DNA of 64,000 nt from VXNJ01 sp965217845 (GCA_965217845.1 OZ244573.1:2170001-2234000), one strand, 5' to 3'; counted from the stretch's first letter, positions 34,652-43,768 are shown. The notes: generated from the letters alone by a model not told the origin. Made by a program: numbers and translations.

Positions 34652-35830
34652 TTGACGATTTACCTTGAGCGCTACGGGCTGCGCCCGATCATTAATGCCG
34701 CCGGCAACTACACCGCGCTTGGCGGTTCCATCAGTGCGCCGGAGGTCGTCGAGGCGATGTCGCAGGCCGCCGCCGACTGGGTGAGCATTCCCGATCTACA
34801 GCGCCTGGTGGCCGAGGAAATCGGGGGGTTGTTGGGTTTTAGCGCCGGGTCCGGATCGGCGGTGCAGATAACCGCCGGAGCCGGCGCCGCCAACATGCTG
34901 GCCGCCGCGGCAGCTATTGCCGGTGGCGACCCGGAGCTTATGAGCAGGCTCCCCGACAGCTCTGGGCATCCCGACGAAATCGTTTTCCCGGCGCAGATGG
35001 CGGGCACCTGGACCAAGACTTTCGCCATGTCGGGGGCGCGCGTGGTCACAGCCCCCACCGAACCTGTATTCGACAAATCGCTGCGGGGGCGGGTCATGGC
35101 CTCCAGCCTGGACGCGGTGGCCAGCGCGATCGCGCCGCAGACCTGCGCCATCGGCGCGGTCCTGACCTGGGAAATGCCGGGTCAGCTGCTGTTGACGATC
35201 AAGGAACTGGGTGAACTGGCCGATGCCCACGGGTTGCCGCTGCTAGTGGACGCGGCGGCCGAGATTCCGCCGATCGCGCGCATCGCGCAGCTGCGCGCCG
35301 ACGGCGCCACCACAGTCTCGGTCTCCGGCGGCAAGGCCTTGCACGGGCCGAATGCGACCGGGCTCTTGGTCGGGGCAACTCCATACGTGCGCAGCGCCGG
35401 GATGATGGCCGCCCCCGCCGAGGGCATGCTGGGCCGGGTTGCCAAGGTCGCCCGAGAACAGTTGGTTGGCCTGCAGGTCGCGGCCGAGGTCTATATGCGG
35501 GGCGACGAAAAGGCAATGCTGCAAAGTTGGTCCGACCGTTGCGATCAGGTTGTCGTCGGACTGGGCGAACTGCCCGGAGTGCGCGTCGAGCGGATGTGCC
35601 CGGACGAGACCGGACTGCCGGTGCCGCGATTGCGGCTGCATCTGGACCCGGGGGGCGCGGCCGCCGCGGCCGATGTAACCCGGCGCCTGCGCGCCGGTGA
35701 TCCTGATATCCGCCTTCGCGGAGGGTACCCCGGGGCCTCATTCCTCAATGTTGACGTTGCCTGCCTGCGTGACGGCGAGGCCGAGCTGGTGGGTCGCCGC
35801 ATTCGGGAAGAAATCGAAGCCTTCGAGTGA
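34652..35830 (+). CDS. SelA-like PLP-dependent enzyme
   Basis: 392 residues, fold type I. The PLP lysine is Lys228 in SVSGGKALHGPNATG; the Asp for the pyridine nitrogen is in LPLLVDAAAEIPP (Asp200). The family includes L-seryl-tRNA(Sec) selenium transferase and D-glucosaminate-6-phosphate ammonia-lyase (DgaE); with no selenocysteine genes here, a small-molecule lyase is more likely. TTG 34652 follows GGAGG at ideal spacing, 16 bp after the ThDP gene. Confidence 0.8.
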   Translation: MTIYLERYGLRPIINAAGNYTALGGSISAPEVVEAMSQAAADWVSIPDLQRLVAEEIGGLLGFSAGSGSAVQITAGAGAANMLAAAAAIAGGDPELMSRLPDSSGHPDEIVFPAQMAGTWTKTFAMSGARVVTAPTEPVFDKSLRGRVMASSLDAVASAIAPQTCAIGAVLTWEMPGQLLLTIKELGELADAHGLPLLVDAAAEIPPIARIAQLRADGATTVSVSGGKALHGPNATGLLVGATPYVRSAGMMAAPAEGMLGRVAKVAREQLVGLQVAAEVYMRGDEKAMLQSWSDRCDQVVVGLGELPGVRVERMCPDETGLPVPRLRLHLDPGGAAAAADVTRRLRAGDPDIRLRGGYPGASFLNVDVACLRDGEAELVGRRIREEIEAFE

Positions 35831-35912
35831 ACGCCCTGCGGCGCGGCGCTGTCGGAGCGATCCCGGATCGTGCCCGCCGAGCCGCATTTTGCGGGAAGGG
35901 AATGCAACTGCT

Positions 35913-36368
35913 GTGAGCGCCGAAGCCAGATTGGCCGAACTTGGAATCCGGCTGCCAGAACCGACGGTGCCGGTCGGCAGTTACGTCACCGCCGTAAAGA
36001 GCGGCAACATGCTTTATCTGGCCGGCCACCTGCCGGCGGCGTCGGAGGGGTCGTGGGCCGGCAAGGCGGGCTCCGACCTGGATACTGCTGCGGCCGCGGC
36101 CGCAGCGCGCGCGGTTGGAATCAACCTTCTGGCGACAGTCCGCGCCGAGCTGGGCAATCTCGACCGGGTAGTGCGGATCGTCAAGGTGTTGGGGTTCGTA
36201 AATTCAGCGCCCGGTTTCAGCGACCAGCCCAGCGTAATCGACGGCTGTTCCGACCTGTTTGCGGAGGTCTTCGGAGATCGTGGGCGTCATGCCCGTTCGG
36301 CCGTCGGTGCCAACGAACTGCCGTTGAACACGCCGGTTGAAATCGAAATGATCGTGCAATTCGAATAG
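35913..36368 (+). CDS. RidA/YjgF-family imine deaminase
   Basis: 151 residues. The N-terminus AELGIRLPEPTVPVGSYVTA and LYLAGHLPA belong to the longer RidA subfamily; the Arg that binds the carboxylate in RidA is matched by ARSAVGANELPLNTPVEIE. RidA proteins hydrolyse reactive enamine/imine products of PLP enzymes. That fits its position right after a PLP lyase-like gene. GTG 35913 is the start; purine-rich GGGAAGGG is 10-17 bases away. Confidence 0.82.
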   Translation: MSAEARLAELGIRLPEPTVPVGSYVTAVKSGNMLYLAGHLPAASEGSWAGKAGSDLDTAAAAAAARAVGINLLATVRAELGNLDRVVRIVKVLGFVNSAPGFSDQPSVIDGCSDLFAEVFGDRGRHARSAVGANELPLNTPVEIEMIVQFE

Positions 36369-36412
36369 CCATGCGCACGCCCTTGCCCAACTAGCGGGAC
36401 CAGGGCAGGCCC

Positions 36413-38656
36413 GTGGACCCGACCAACCCGTTCTTCTACCTGGTCGCGTGGCCGCTGCTGAGCGCCGCTTGCACGTTCGTCGGCGCCCCGCTGGCGCAGC
36501 GATCCCTGGCGGCGCTGCCATCGCGGGGGGCGATGCTGGCCAAGTTGATCGGCTGGTTCGCGTACACGTTCCTCGGTTGGGCGGTTCTGCACACCGGTCT
36601 GGTCGCCAACCAGCGCGGCTTTGCCTCCGGCATCGGATGGGTCATGGTGCTGCTGGTCGCGCTGTGGTTGACGCGCAGCCAGACGCTGCGCGCGTACTGG
36701 CGGCGCCACTGGCGCCAGCTGCTTGCCGCGGAGGCGATCTTTCTGGTCGCGTTCTGGGGATACCTGCTGGTGCGCGCCCACGGGCCGGGTGTCTTTGCAA
36801 CCGAATCGCCAGCCAATTTCGCGATCCTGAACACGGCGATGCGCTCCGACCACTTCCCACCCGCGGATGCGTGGCTGGCCGGTCAGCGCCTGGTTTATTA
36901 CTTTTTCGGCCACGCCGGGGCCGCGCTGGCGGCGACCGCGGCGGGAATTCCGCGCCTGTTGGCGTTCGATCTGGCGCTGGCAAACATCTTTGGGTTGGCA
37001 GTCCTGGGCGCCTTCGCGCTCGGGCGCGATCTCTGCGCCGGCATCGCCCGGATTTCAACCCGCCTGGCCAGCGCGGGCGGTGCCGGAGCGGTGCTGTTGG
37101 CGCTTTTGAGCGGCAACCTGGCGGCGCTCGCCTACTGGAGTGGCCGCGCCGAGGACGACCCGTTTTTCTACCAGGGCTTGAGCTGGAACGCGACCCGCAT
37201 CATCCGCAATGTTGAAGGCGGCGGACTGCCGCCCTGCCACGACCCGGCGGTGCGTGACTGTCCGATCACCGAAATCCCGATATTTACGTTCCTGCTGGGC
37301 GATCTGCACGCCCACGCGTTGGCACTGCCACTGGTGCTGCTGGCGGGGGCGGGGGCGATCGCCTGGTGGCGCGGCTGGTCGAACGGAGCCGCGCCGAACC
37401 CTGCCACGGCGGTCTTCTCGGGAGCGGTCGCCGGGCTCGCGCTTGCAACCAACTCCTGGGATTTCCCAGTGGCGCTGATGCTGGGGCCGGTCGCCGGTCT
37501 GGCCGCCAACCTCACCGGCGACCGCCGGCACTGGGGTCGATTTGCCGGCCATGTCGGCCTGGCAATGGGGGCAGCGGTTGTCTGCGCGGGACCGCAGCTG
37601 CTCAATTACGAGCCGCTGAACCTGGGTCCCGCGCTGGCTCCGGTACGCTCGCAGCTGGGACCCTTTCTGCTCATGTGGGGGCTGCCGCTGGCAGGTTTCT
37701 TCGTCTGGCGCACCTGGTCGGATTGCGCGCGCCGGGGGCTGGCCGGGGCTATCCCGACCGGTGCGGTGATTCTGTTGTCGGTCGGAGCCGAAGCGGCACT
37801 CTCGGCGGGAGCGCTGGTGCTGGCCGGAGGCGGGGCGATCCTGGCAATTGCGGCCATGGTCGGGACCGCGCGCGCGCGGTCGGGCCAGTTCCCGATCTGC
37901 GCGATTGCAGCGGCGGCGCTAGCGCTGATTGCCATACCCGAGGTGGTCATCGTCGCCGACGGCTACGCGGCGCCGTACGTCCGCATGAATACGGTTTTCA
38001 AGTTCGGTTTCGCAGCCTGGGTCCTTTTCGGGGCCACCATCCCAGCGATGCTGGTGGTGGCGTGGACGGAGCTGGGCCGGTCCGGCGCGGGCGGAGGAAT
38101 CCTGGTCTGGCGCTGGATCTCGACAGTCGCCCTGACGGCGTTGCTGATGGTATCGCTGAGCTACTCGGCCAATGCGGCGACAGCGCGATTACGCGGTGGC
38201 GGCGAACCTTCACTCAACGCCCTGCGAACGATGCAGAGCCTGCGCCCCGAGGAGGTGGCCGCGGCCAATTGGGCCGCCTCCAACCTGCCCGCCGACGCGG
38301 TGATCCTGGAGGCCTGCTGCCGGGCCTATTCGGACGCGTCCCGCATCGCCAACTGGACCGGGATCCCCACCTTGATCGGTTGGCTTGGCCACGGATTCCT
38401 CAGCTACCGGAGTCAGTATTCGGAATATGCGGCACGCGCCGCCCGGGTCGACACGCTCTACCAGAACCTTGATGATCCGGATATTGCACGCGGCCTGCAA
38501 GCCGACCAGATCACGCACGTGATCCTGGGCCAACTGGAGCGCGATCTGCACCAAGCCGTCAATCCGCATCCGCAAGGCCCGCTGCGGCCGGTATATTCTT
38601 CGCCCCGGGACTCGCTAACCATTTACGCCTTGCCGCAACTGGCACGGGTCCAATGA
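36413..38656 (+). CDS. Polytopic membrane protein with YYY domain (DUF2298)
   Basis: 747 residues with about a dozen or more membrane helices. Early motif LVYYFFGHAGAALAAT and the first-loop Asp/His (AMRSDHFPPADAWLAG) resemble the Chlor_Arch_YYY family, GT-C-like proteins found paired with Agl23-like proteins in Chloroflexota and Halobacteria. A C-terminal non-membrane part (LRPEEVAAANWAASNLPADA) lies outside the membrane. Likely a lipid-linked sugar transferase, but activity is unproven. GTG 36413 follows GGGCAGG; its end overlaps the next gene by 4 bases. Confidence 0.75.
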   Translation: MDPTNPFFYLVAWPLLSAACTFVGAPLAQRSLAALPSRGAMLAKLIGWFAYTFLGWAVLHTGLVANQRGFASGIGWVMVLLVALWLTRSQTLRAYWRRHWRQLLAAEAIFLVAFWGYLLVRAHGPGVFATESPANFAILNTAMRSDHFPPADAWLAGQRLVYYFFGHAGAALAATAAGIPRLLAFDLALANIFGLAVLGAFALGRDLCAGIARISTRLASAGGAGAVLLALLSGNLAALAYWSGRAEDDPFFYQGLSWNATRIIRNVEGGGLPPCHDPAVRDCPITEIPIFTFLLGDLHAHALALPLVLLAGAGAIAWWRGWSNGAAPNPATAVFSGAVAGLALATNSWDFPVALMLGPVAGLAANLTGDRRHWGRFAGHVGLAMGAAVVCAGPQLLNYEPLNLGPALAPVRSQLGPFLLMWGLPLAGFFVWRTWSDCARRGLAGAIPTGAVILLSVGAEAALSAGALVLAGGGAILAIAAMVGTARARSGQFPICAIAAAALALIAIPEVVIVADGYAAPYVRMNTVFKFGFAAWVLFGATIPAMLVVAWTELGRSGAGGGILVWRWISTVALTALLMVSLSYSANAATARLRGGGEPSLNALRTMQSLRPEEVAAANWAASNLPADAVILEACCRAYSDASRIANWTGIPTLIGWLGHGFLSYRSQYSEYAARAARVDTLYQNLDDPDIARGLQADQITHVILGQLERDLHQAVNPHPQGPLRPVYSSPRDSLTIYALPQLARVQ

Positions 38657-40341
38657 TGTCCGGGTTGATCGCCCTGATAAGACCGGCCCTGACGGGCGCC
38701 GCCCGGTCGCGGACCTGGCTGGCCTCAGTGTTGGCGATCACGGTTCTTAGCCGGCTGCTTGTCCTGGGTTCGCGGGCCATGCACCACGACGAGTCGCTCC
38801 ACGCCGCCACCGCCTTGCAGCGCCTGATCGAAATCCCTTACGTATACGATCCGCTCTACCACGGCCCGTTCCTCTATTTCGCGGTCGCGCTGGTTTTTGC
38901 CCTAACCGACATCAGCGACGCCAGCGCCCGCCTCCTACCAGCCCTGGCCGGCGTCGCTCTGGTTGCGGCGGTCTGGTTTCTGCTGCGCGATGCGCTGGGT
39001 CGCTGGGGGACGGCGGTAACGCTATTGGGACTCACGTTTTCCACCGGTTTTCTCTACTATTCGCGATTTCTGCGCAACGACATATTCATTGCTTTCCTCA
39101 CGCTTCTGGCGATGGCCGCGCTCTACCGCTACCTGCAAACCCCGCAGCGGCGCTGGGTCATCCTTGCGGCAAGCGCGCTTGGCGTGAGCCTGGTCACCAA
39201 GGAGAACTCCTATATATCGGGTTTCATCTTCGCCGTGGCCCTTGCCGGAATTGCGGCAACCGGTTTGCTGCGGCGCCGCGGGGTCTTGACGCCATCGCCG
39301 CAGATAGATGCCATTGCGACCGCAATTGCGGCGCTGCTGGCCGATCGCCGCGGATTGCTGCTGGCGTTGGCCCTGCTGCTGGGGATCCCGGTCGCCCTTT
39401 ACAGCTCCTTCGGGTTCAACCTGGGACTGGTGCCGCAGGCCATTTACGATTCGGTTTCGGTCTGGGCCCAGATTCACCAATTGGGTCGGATCGACCAGCC
39501 GTGGTTCTTCTACCCGCTGCTGGCGCTGCTGCTGGAGCCGTGGGCGGCGATTTTCGCGGCGGCCGGTTGCGTGATCTGGGTCCGCCACCCTAATCTTTTT
39601 GCGACGCTGCTCGTGTGGTGGTTGGTGGCCTCGTATGCGATCTATTCCCTTGCCGGCGAGAAAGCCGCCTGGCTCTCGCTGCATCCCCTGTTGCCGACCT
39701 ACCTCCTCGCCGGGTGGGCGTCGGATCGCCTGCTGCACAATGCCGGTCGGACACGCATCGCCGCGCTGGTGTTGCTGGCGGCGCTGCTCGTCCTGACCGC
39801 CCGGCACTCAATCGCCACCACCTTCCTGTACGGCGACGTGCCGCGAACACCTATTACCTATTCGCAGACCTCACGCGACATCCCGGCAACGATTGCCCTG
39901 ATCGAAGAGATCGGCGCGCGATCGGGATACGGCTGGTCGCTGCCTATCCATGTCGGGCAGGAGGCGCACTGGCCGTTCGTATGGTATCTGCGCGGCTACA
40001 GCGCGGTCGAATTTGCCTACGGGGACCCCGATCCCGGGGCGTTAGACGAAGCGGTGTTGATTCTCTCCCGAGAACACGCCAGCGCTTTCGGCGATATGCT
40101 GGACGGATATCTGGCGGCACCGATCCGGTTGCGAGTCTGGTTTCCGGAACAAATTTACCGGGCCTGGTCCTGGGATTCACTGGCGGCCCTCCTTGGACAA
40201 CCCGAGAACGCGCGCAGGTTGGCCGAGTTTCTTTTGGGCCATGTGCCGCCAGCTCCGATCGGTTCCACCGAGGTCTACCTCTATCTGCGCGCAGACATTG
40301 CGCAGTTGGGTTTCGACCCCGCCCAGGCGCAGGCGCCGTGA
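38653..40341 (+). CDS. Agl23-like GT-C membrane protein (TIGR03663 type)
   Basis: 562 residues, about ten membrane helices. First-loop acidic motif GSRAMHHDESLHAATALQ and DPLYHGPFLYF resemble dolichyl-phosphate-mannose transferase GT-C proteins; the archaeal-named relative is flippase-activity-associated Agl23. It is translationally coupled to the YYY gene (ATGATG overlapping its stop). Together they likely form a surface glycan or glycoprotein step. C-terminal soluble segment holds STEVYLYLRADIAQLGF. Exact donor and acceptor unknown. Confidence 0.75.
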   Translation: MMSGLIALIRPALTGAARSRTWLASVLAITVLSRLLVLGSRAMHHDESLHAATALQRLIEIPYVYDPLYHGPFLYFAVALVFALTDISDASARLLPALAGVALVAAVWFLLRDALGRWGTAVTLLGLTFSTGFLYYSRFLRNDIFIAFLTLLAMAALYRYLQTPQRRWVILAASALGVSLVTKENSYISGFIFAVALAGIAATGLLRRRGVLTPSPQIDAIATAIAALLADRRGLLLALALLLGIPVALYSSFGFNLGLVPQAIYDSVSVWAQIHQLGRIDQPWFFYPLLALLLEPWAAIFAAAGCVIWVRHPNLFATLLVWWLVASYAIYSLAGEKAAWLSLHPLLPTYLLAGWASDRLLHNAGRTRIAALVLLAALLVLTARHSIATTFLYGDVPRTPITYSQTSRDIPATIALIEEIGARSGYGWSLPIHVGQEAHWPFVWYLRGYSAVEFAYGDPDPGALDEAVLILSREHASAFGDMLDGYLAAPIRLRVWFPEQIYRAWSWDSLAALLGQPENARRLAEFLLGHVPPAPIGSTEVYLYLRADIAQLGFDPAQAQAP

Positions 40342-41261
40342 ATTCGCGGCCATCCGTCTGGAAGGGCGTCGTAACTAACGTGGCCCGCTCGCGCTGCCTG
40401 GCCAGCGTCGACCGGACCGAGGTCGAATTCCACGTCCCGGGTTCGTTGATCAGGAAAAACGGCGGGCGCAACCCGGTCCGGGTCGGAGACCGGGTAACGC
40501 TGGCTCTGCGGTCGGGAACACTGGTGCTGCAGAGCATTGAACAGCGCGCCTCCGAATTCCAACGGACGCATTCGGAGCAGGGCCGCAATCCGCGGTCAGC
40601 CACCATCGCCGCTAACCTGGCAATGGCTGTATTTGTGCTCCCGGCAACCGCCGAAATACGGCACCTGCGCATGCTCGATCGCATGCTGGTCGGGGCCCAC
40701 TGGGCCGACATTCCGGCGCTGATCTGCGTAAACAAGTGGGACCTGGTGACCGACGCCGGGGCCCTGCAGGCACGCCTGCGGCCATATCGGGACGCGGGGT
40801 GGCCGATCCAATTCACGATCGCCCCGGCCGGGGATGGCGTAGCCGGCCTGCTTGACCTGCTGCCAGGCGGGCTCTCCGCCTTGATCGGGCCGTCGGGCGC
40901 CGGTAAAACCACCCTGATTCGTTCGATTACCGGACGTTCCGATCTCAAGACTCTGGGCGTAAATTCCCGGACCGGCAAAGGTCGTCACGTGACGACCGCG
41001 GTGTCCGCATACCAGGTCGATTCGGAGCGTTGGGTGGTCGACGCCCCGGGTTTGAAAACCTTTGGCGTCGCCCAGGCCCCGCCGGCGGCAGTGGGGGCGG
41101 CCTTCCCCGAAATTGCCCGTGCCACCGAAGGCTGCCAACAGCGCTGGTGCGACCACCGGGGCAAGTCCGGTTGCCAGGTTGACGCCGACATCCGAGCTGG
41201 GTTGATTTCAGAAGAGCGCTGGCGAAGTTACCAGCTACTGATCGCCGAAGCCGCCGGTTGA
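40338..41261 (+). CDS. rsgA: Ribosome small-subunit GTPase RsgA
   Basis: 307 residues; a circularly permuted GTPase needed for late 30S assembly. Order of motifs is G4 (CVNKWDL), G1 (GPSGAGKTTLI), G3 (DAPG), preceded by an OB domain (VEFHVPGSLIRKNGG). The C-terminal zinc site reads CQQRWCDHRGKSGC. GTG 40338 overlaps the previous stop (GTGA). The 3' end overlaps the convergent pnp gene by 27 bp. GTP/G1 spacing is standard. Confidence 0.94.
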   Translation: MNSRPSVWKGVVTNVARSRCLASVDRTEVEFHVPGSLIRKNGGRNPVRVGDRVTLALRSGTLVLQSIEQRASEFQRTHSEQGRNPRSATIAANLAMAVFVLPATAEIRHLRMLDRMLVGAHWADIPALICVNKWDLVTDAGALQARLRPYRDAGWPIQFTIAPAGDGVAGLLDLLPGGLSALIGPSGAGKTTLIRSITGRSDLKTLGVNSRTGKGRHVTTAVSAYQVDSERWVVDAPGLKTFGVAQAPPAAVGAAFPEIARATEGCQQRWCDHRGKSGCQVDADIRAGLISEERWRSYQLLIAEAAG

Positions 41262-42107
41262 ATCCGCAACCAACCGTCGCGCCACCGCGTCGAGGATGTG
41301 CCCCACCGCCGCGGCGGCGCGCCCGCCAGCCGCCACGACCTCCTGATGCTCGTCGGCCGCAAATACCGCCCCGGAGGCGTTCGTAATCGTGGAGAGGGCC
41401 ATCACGCGCACTCCGCAGTGGCGGGCCAGCAGCGCCTCGGCCGCGGTGCTCATGCCGACCGCATCGGCTCCGAGTCGGGCAAGCCCGCGAGCCTCTGCGC
41501 CGGTCTCGTAGGTAGGGCCCGCAACCTGGCAGTAGACGCCCGAATGCACCTTCGTGTCCAACGTGGCGGCGGCCTCCCCGGCCCACACGTAAAGGCGCGA
41601 ATCGTAGCAGTCGGCGGTAGTAAGGAAACGCGGGCCGGGTACCTGGTTGGGGCCGGCCAGGGGATTGGGTCCGGTCAGCGCCGGCAAGCAAATGTGGTCG
41701 CGCACGATCATCAGATCGCCGGCGTGGTATTGGGGATTCAGCGAACCGGCGGCATTGGTCAGCAGCAGGGCTTCGATTCCGCAGGCGCACAGGGCGCGCA
41801 CCCAGGCCGCCACCGCATCAAATCCTCCGGATTCGTAGAAGTGCACCCGGCCCTGCAGTACCAGCGCGCAGTGACCGGCAATCTCAACGCCGAGCACGCG
41901 GCCGGCGTGACCGGGGACAGTGGCCGACGCCATGCCGGTCAAGTCCTGAAATGGCGTGGAGCTCAGAGTCGGCCAGCGCTCGCCCACCACGGACAGGCCG
42001 GAGCCCAGCACGATCGCCAACCGTGGCATAGCCGGGAGCTGGTGGAGAATCGACGCCGCGGCCGCCTGGGCCGACGGCGGCAGGTCAGGGCGGGGCCTCA
42101 TCTTCAT
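41235..42107 (-). CDS. punA: Purine nucleoside phosphorylase (trimeric PNP type)
   Basis: 290 residues; phosphorolysis of guanosine/inosine-type nucleosides in purine salvage. The active-site pattern: IVLGSGLSVVGERW, VPGHAGRVLG, LVLQGRVHFYESGGF, LLTNAAGSLNPQYHAGDLM, YCQVAGPTYET and VGMSTAAEALLARH. Start ATG 42107 shares one base with the recombinase stop. Confidence 0.93.
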   Translation of the reverse strand: MKMRPRPDLPPSAQAAAASILHQLPAMPRLAIVLGSGLSVVGERWPTLSSTPFQDLTGMASATVPGHAGRVLGVEIAGHCALVLQGRVHFYESGGFDAVAAWVRALCACGIEALLLTNAAGSLNPQYHAGDLMIVRDHICLPALTGPNPLAGPNQVPGPRFLTTADCYDSRLYVWAGEAAATLDTKVHSGVYCQVAGPTYETGAEARGLARLGADAVGMSTAAEALLARHCGVRVMALSTITNASGAVFAADEHQEVVAAGGRAAAAVGHILDAVARRLVADSTGGFGDQ

Positions 42108-43018
42108 CAGGATCCGTGCAGGCGATCTCCGGATCGGGGGTTTTTGCGCGCCAGTTGGCGGTACATGGTCGAGGCCGAGGCGCTGGCGTGACCCAGCCCC
42201 TCTTTGACCGCAGCGGTGGAGGTGGATCGGGCGGCAAGGTTAGTGGCAAACGTGTGGCGGATCGTGCGCGGGGAAACCTGCCGGTCGAGTCCGGCATGCT
42301 GCACGACGCGCTTGAAGATCAGCCAGAACCCCTGGCGCGTGAGGCGTTCGCCGCGACGGTTGATGAACAGGGCAGACTGGTCGGTGCCGGCCACCTGGCG
42401 GCGTTGTCCAAAGACCCACGACCGCAGCGCCTGAATAACCCGCGGCCCAACCGCCTGCAGGCGCTGCGCGCGCGCGTCGCGCCCGCAGCAGACTTTTCCG
42501 GACCGCAAATCGACGTCGCGCACGTCCAGCCTAACCAATTCGCTGGCATGAACGCCGGTGGCGTAGAGGACTTCGAACATGGCGCGTTCGCGCTGGCCCG
42601 CAAATTCGCCGGGACTTGCCATGGCCGCCTCAATCAGGCGATCGATCTCGGCGGTGGAGAGGACCGCCGGAGGCGACTGCCGGCGCCACGATCGGTGCAG
42701 ATCGTCGGTCGGATTGTCCTCGATGCGGCCGCGGTCCTGGAGAAAGCGGTAGAGCGCTCGCACCGAGGCGATCTTGCGCGACTGAGTCGAATTCGCATAG
42801 CCGCGGTCGGCGAGCATCTGGCAATATCCGTCCACGTCGGACTTGGCGATGGTCCAGTCGCGACGTCCGGTCTTGAGCAGGTGTTCGACGAATTGATTGG
42901 CATCGGCCGCATAAGCCGACACCGTGTTTGCGGTCAGACCGCGTTCGCTGGACAGATGGCCCAGGAAATCTGCCACATCATCGGCCAGCGGCTGCGGTGC
43001 ACCCGTCTCTAGCTCCAT
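42107..43018 (-). CDS. XerC/XerD-like tyrosine recombinase with altered catalytic residues
   Basis: 303 residues: SAM-like core-binding N-terminal domain (DDVADFLGHLSSERGLTANT) and a C-terminal catalytic domain. Catalytic set of the family is Arg, Lys, His, Arg, His/Trp, Tyr. Here the first Arg (in TGLR.SEL) is His (YATGVHASELVRL), the Lys hairpin (GKG.KER) reads GRDARAQR, and the HxxR is RTIR (SPRTIRHTF). The later His (EGLGHASA) and the Tyr (MYRQL) remain. It may be a site-specific DNA-binding protein without recombinase activity, or a diverged enzyme. Not next to a visible dif-type or att site. Confidence 0.8.
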   Translation of the reverse strand: MELETGAPQPLADDVADFLGHLSSERGLTANTVSAYAADANQFVEHLLKTGRRDWTIAKSDVDGYCQMLADRGYANSTQSRKIASVRALYRFLQDRGRIEDNPTDDLHRSWRRQSPPAVLSTAEIDRLIEAAMASPGEFAGQRERAMFEVLYATGVHASELVRLDVRDVDLRSGKVCCGRDARAQRLQAVGPRVIQALRSWVFGQRRQVAGTDQSALFINRRGERLTRQGFWLIFKRVVQHAGLDRQVSPRTIRHTFATNLAARSTSTAAVKEGLGHASASASTMYRQLARKNPRSGDRLHGS

Positions 43019-43034
43019 GGACGATCGGCGACGG

Positions 43035-43673
43035 TCAGAGATCTTCGACCAAGATCACCCGCGCCGGGGCTCCGTCGCCGCGGGCGATCTTGAGCGGCAG
43101 GCAGAAAAGGTTGTAATGACCAGGGATGATGTTGGCCAGATCCAGGCCCTCGGCGATTGCTAGGCGGTTGCCGAGGATTACGCGGTGGGTGTCGAACCGC
43201 TTCGAATCCATGGGTTCGATCGACAGGTAATCGATGCCCACGACCTTTACACCACGATCCACGATCCAGCGCGCGCCGCCGGGCATCAGGGCGGAGTAGT
43301 TCGACTGGTATTCGGGTTGCTTTAGCAGTTCCTTGGTGGAATTTGAGGTCTTGATCAGGAGCCGGCGCACCCCGGGCGGGATGCGGGCCGCCTCAAGATG
43401 CTCGCGGCCGATCTCGTCGACCCCCAGGATCTCGGTCACGTAGGCCGGTCCACAGAGCATGTTCAGGTCCAGGCGATCGACGGTCATGGTGCCGTCGAAG
43501 AAGTGCGCCGGGGGGTCCACGTGCGTGCCCGAGTGGGTCCCCATTCGCAGCGTGGACACATTGCTGTTTCCGCCGTCGGTGAGGCGGGTTGCCACCTCGA
43601 CTTCGATCGACGGTTCGTCAGGATGGGTGGGAGTGTCACGGTCGAGTGGAACCGAAATGTCGTAGATGCGCGT
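43035..43673 (-). CDS. Cyclase / kynurenine formamidase-like hydrolase
   Basis: 212 residues. The metal motif THSGTHVDPPAHF, the N-terminal RIYDISVPLDRDTP and the VVGIDYLSIEPMDS block match the cyclase family (PF04199) of metal-dependent amidohydrolases. The N-terminal RIYDISVPL can be read only from an ACG at 43673, exactly 7 bases from AGGAG (43681-43685). No ATG, GTG or TTG lies between the upstream stop and an internal GTG at 43595, which would delete about 26 conserved residues. So the start is an ACG or a mutated ATG. Adjacent to xer and pnp on the same strand and divergent from the LarA-like gene; substrate unknown. Confidence 0.85.
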   Translation of the reverse strand, partial: TRIYDISVPLDRDTPTHPDEPSIEVEVATRLTDGGNSNVSTLRMGTHSGTHVDPPAHFFDGTMTVDRLDLNMLCGPAYVTEILGVDEIGREHLEAARIPPGVRRLLIKTSNSTKELLKQPEYQSNYSALMPGGARWIVDRGVKVVGIDYLSIEPMDSKRFDTHRVILGNRLAIAEGLDLANIIPGHYNLFCLPLKIARGDGAPARVILVEDL

Positions 43674-43768
43674 TTTGGTTCTCCTGGGCGGTTCGGTCGG
43701 CTCGAACCGGACGCATCACCCTGAAACTTGCTGGTCGGGGCGAAGGCGCGTTCGAGTGGACAGGGGCC

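Noticed and set aside
34652..35830. True selenocysteine synthase (SelA)
   Set aside because: No selB, selD or tRNA-Sec in the window, and the context is a ThDP/RidA cassette; a SelA-like small-molecule enzyme fits better.
39615..40337. Long N-terminal extension of the rsgA frame
   Set aside because: It lies over the Agl23-like gene in another frame and reads as Arg/Pro-rich noise; GTG 40338 gives the normal RsgA N-terminus.
42107..43018. Integrase of an integrated element
   Set aside because: No att-like direct repeats, tRNA target or phage/plasmid genes next to it; surroundings are metabolic genes.
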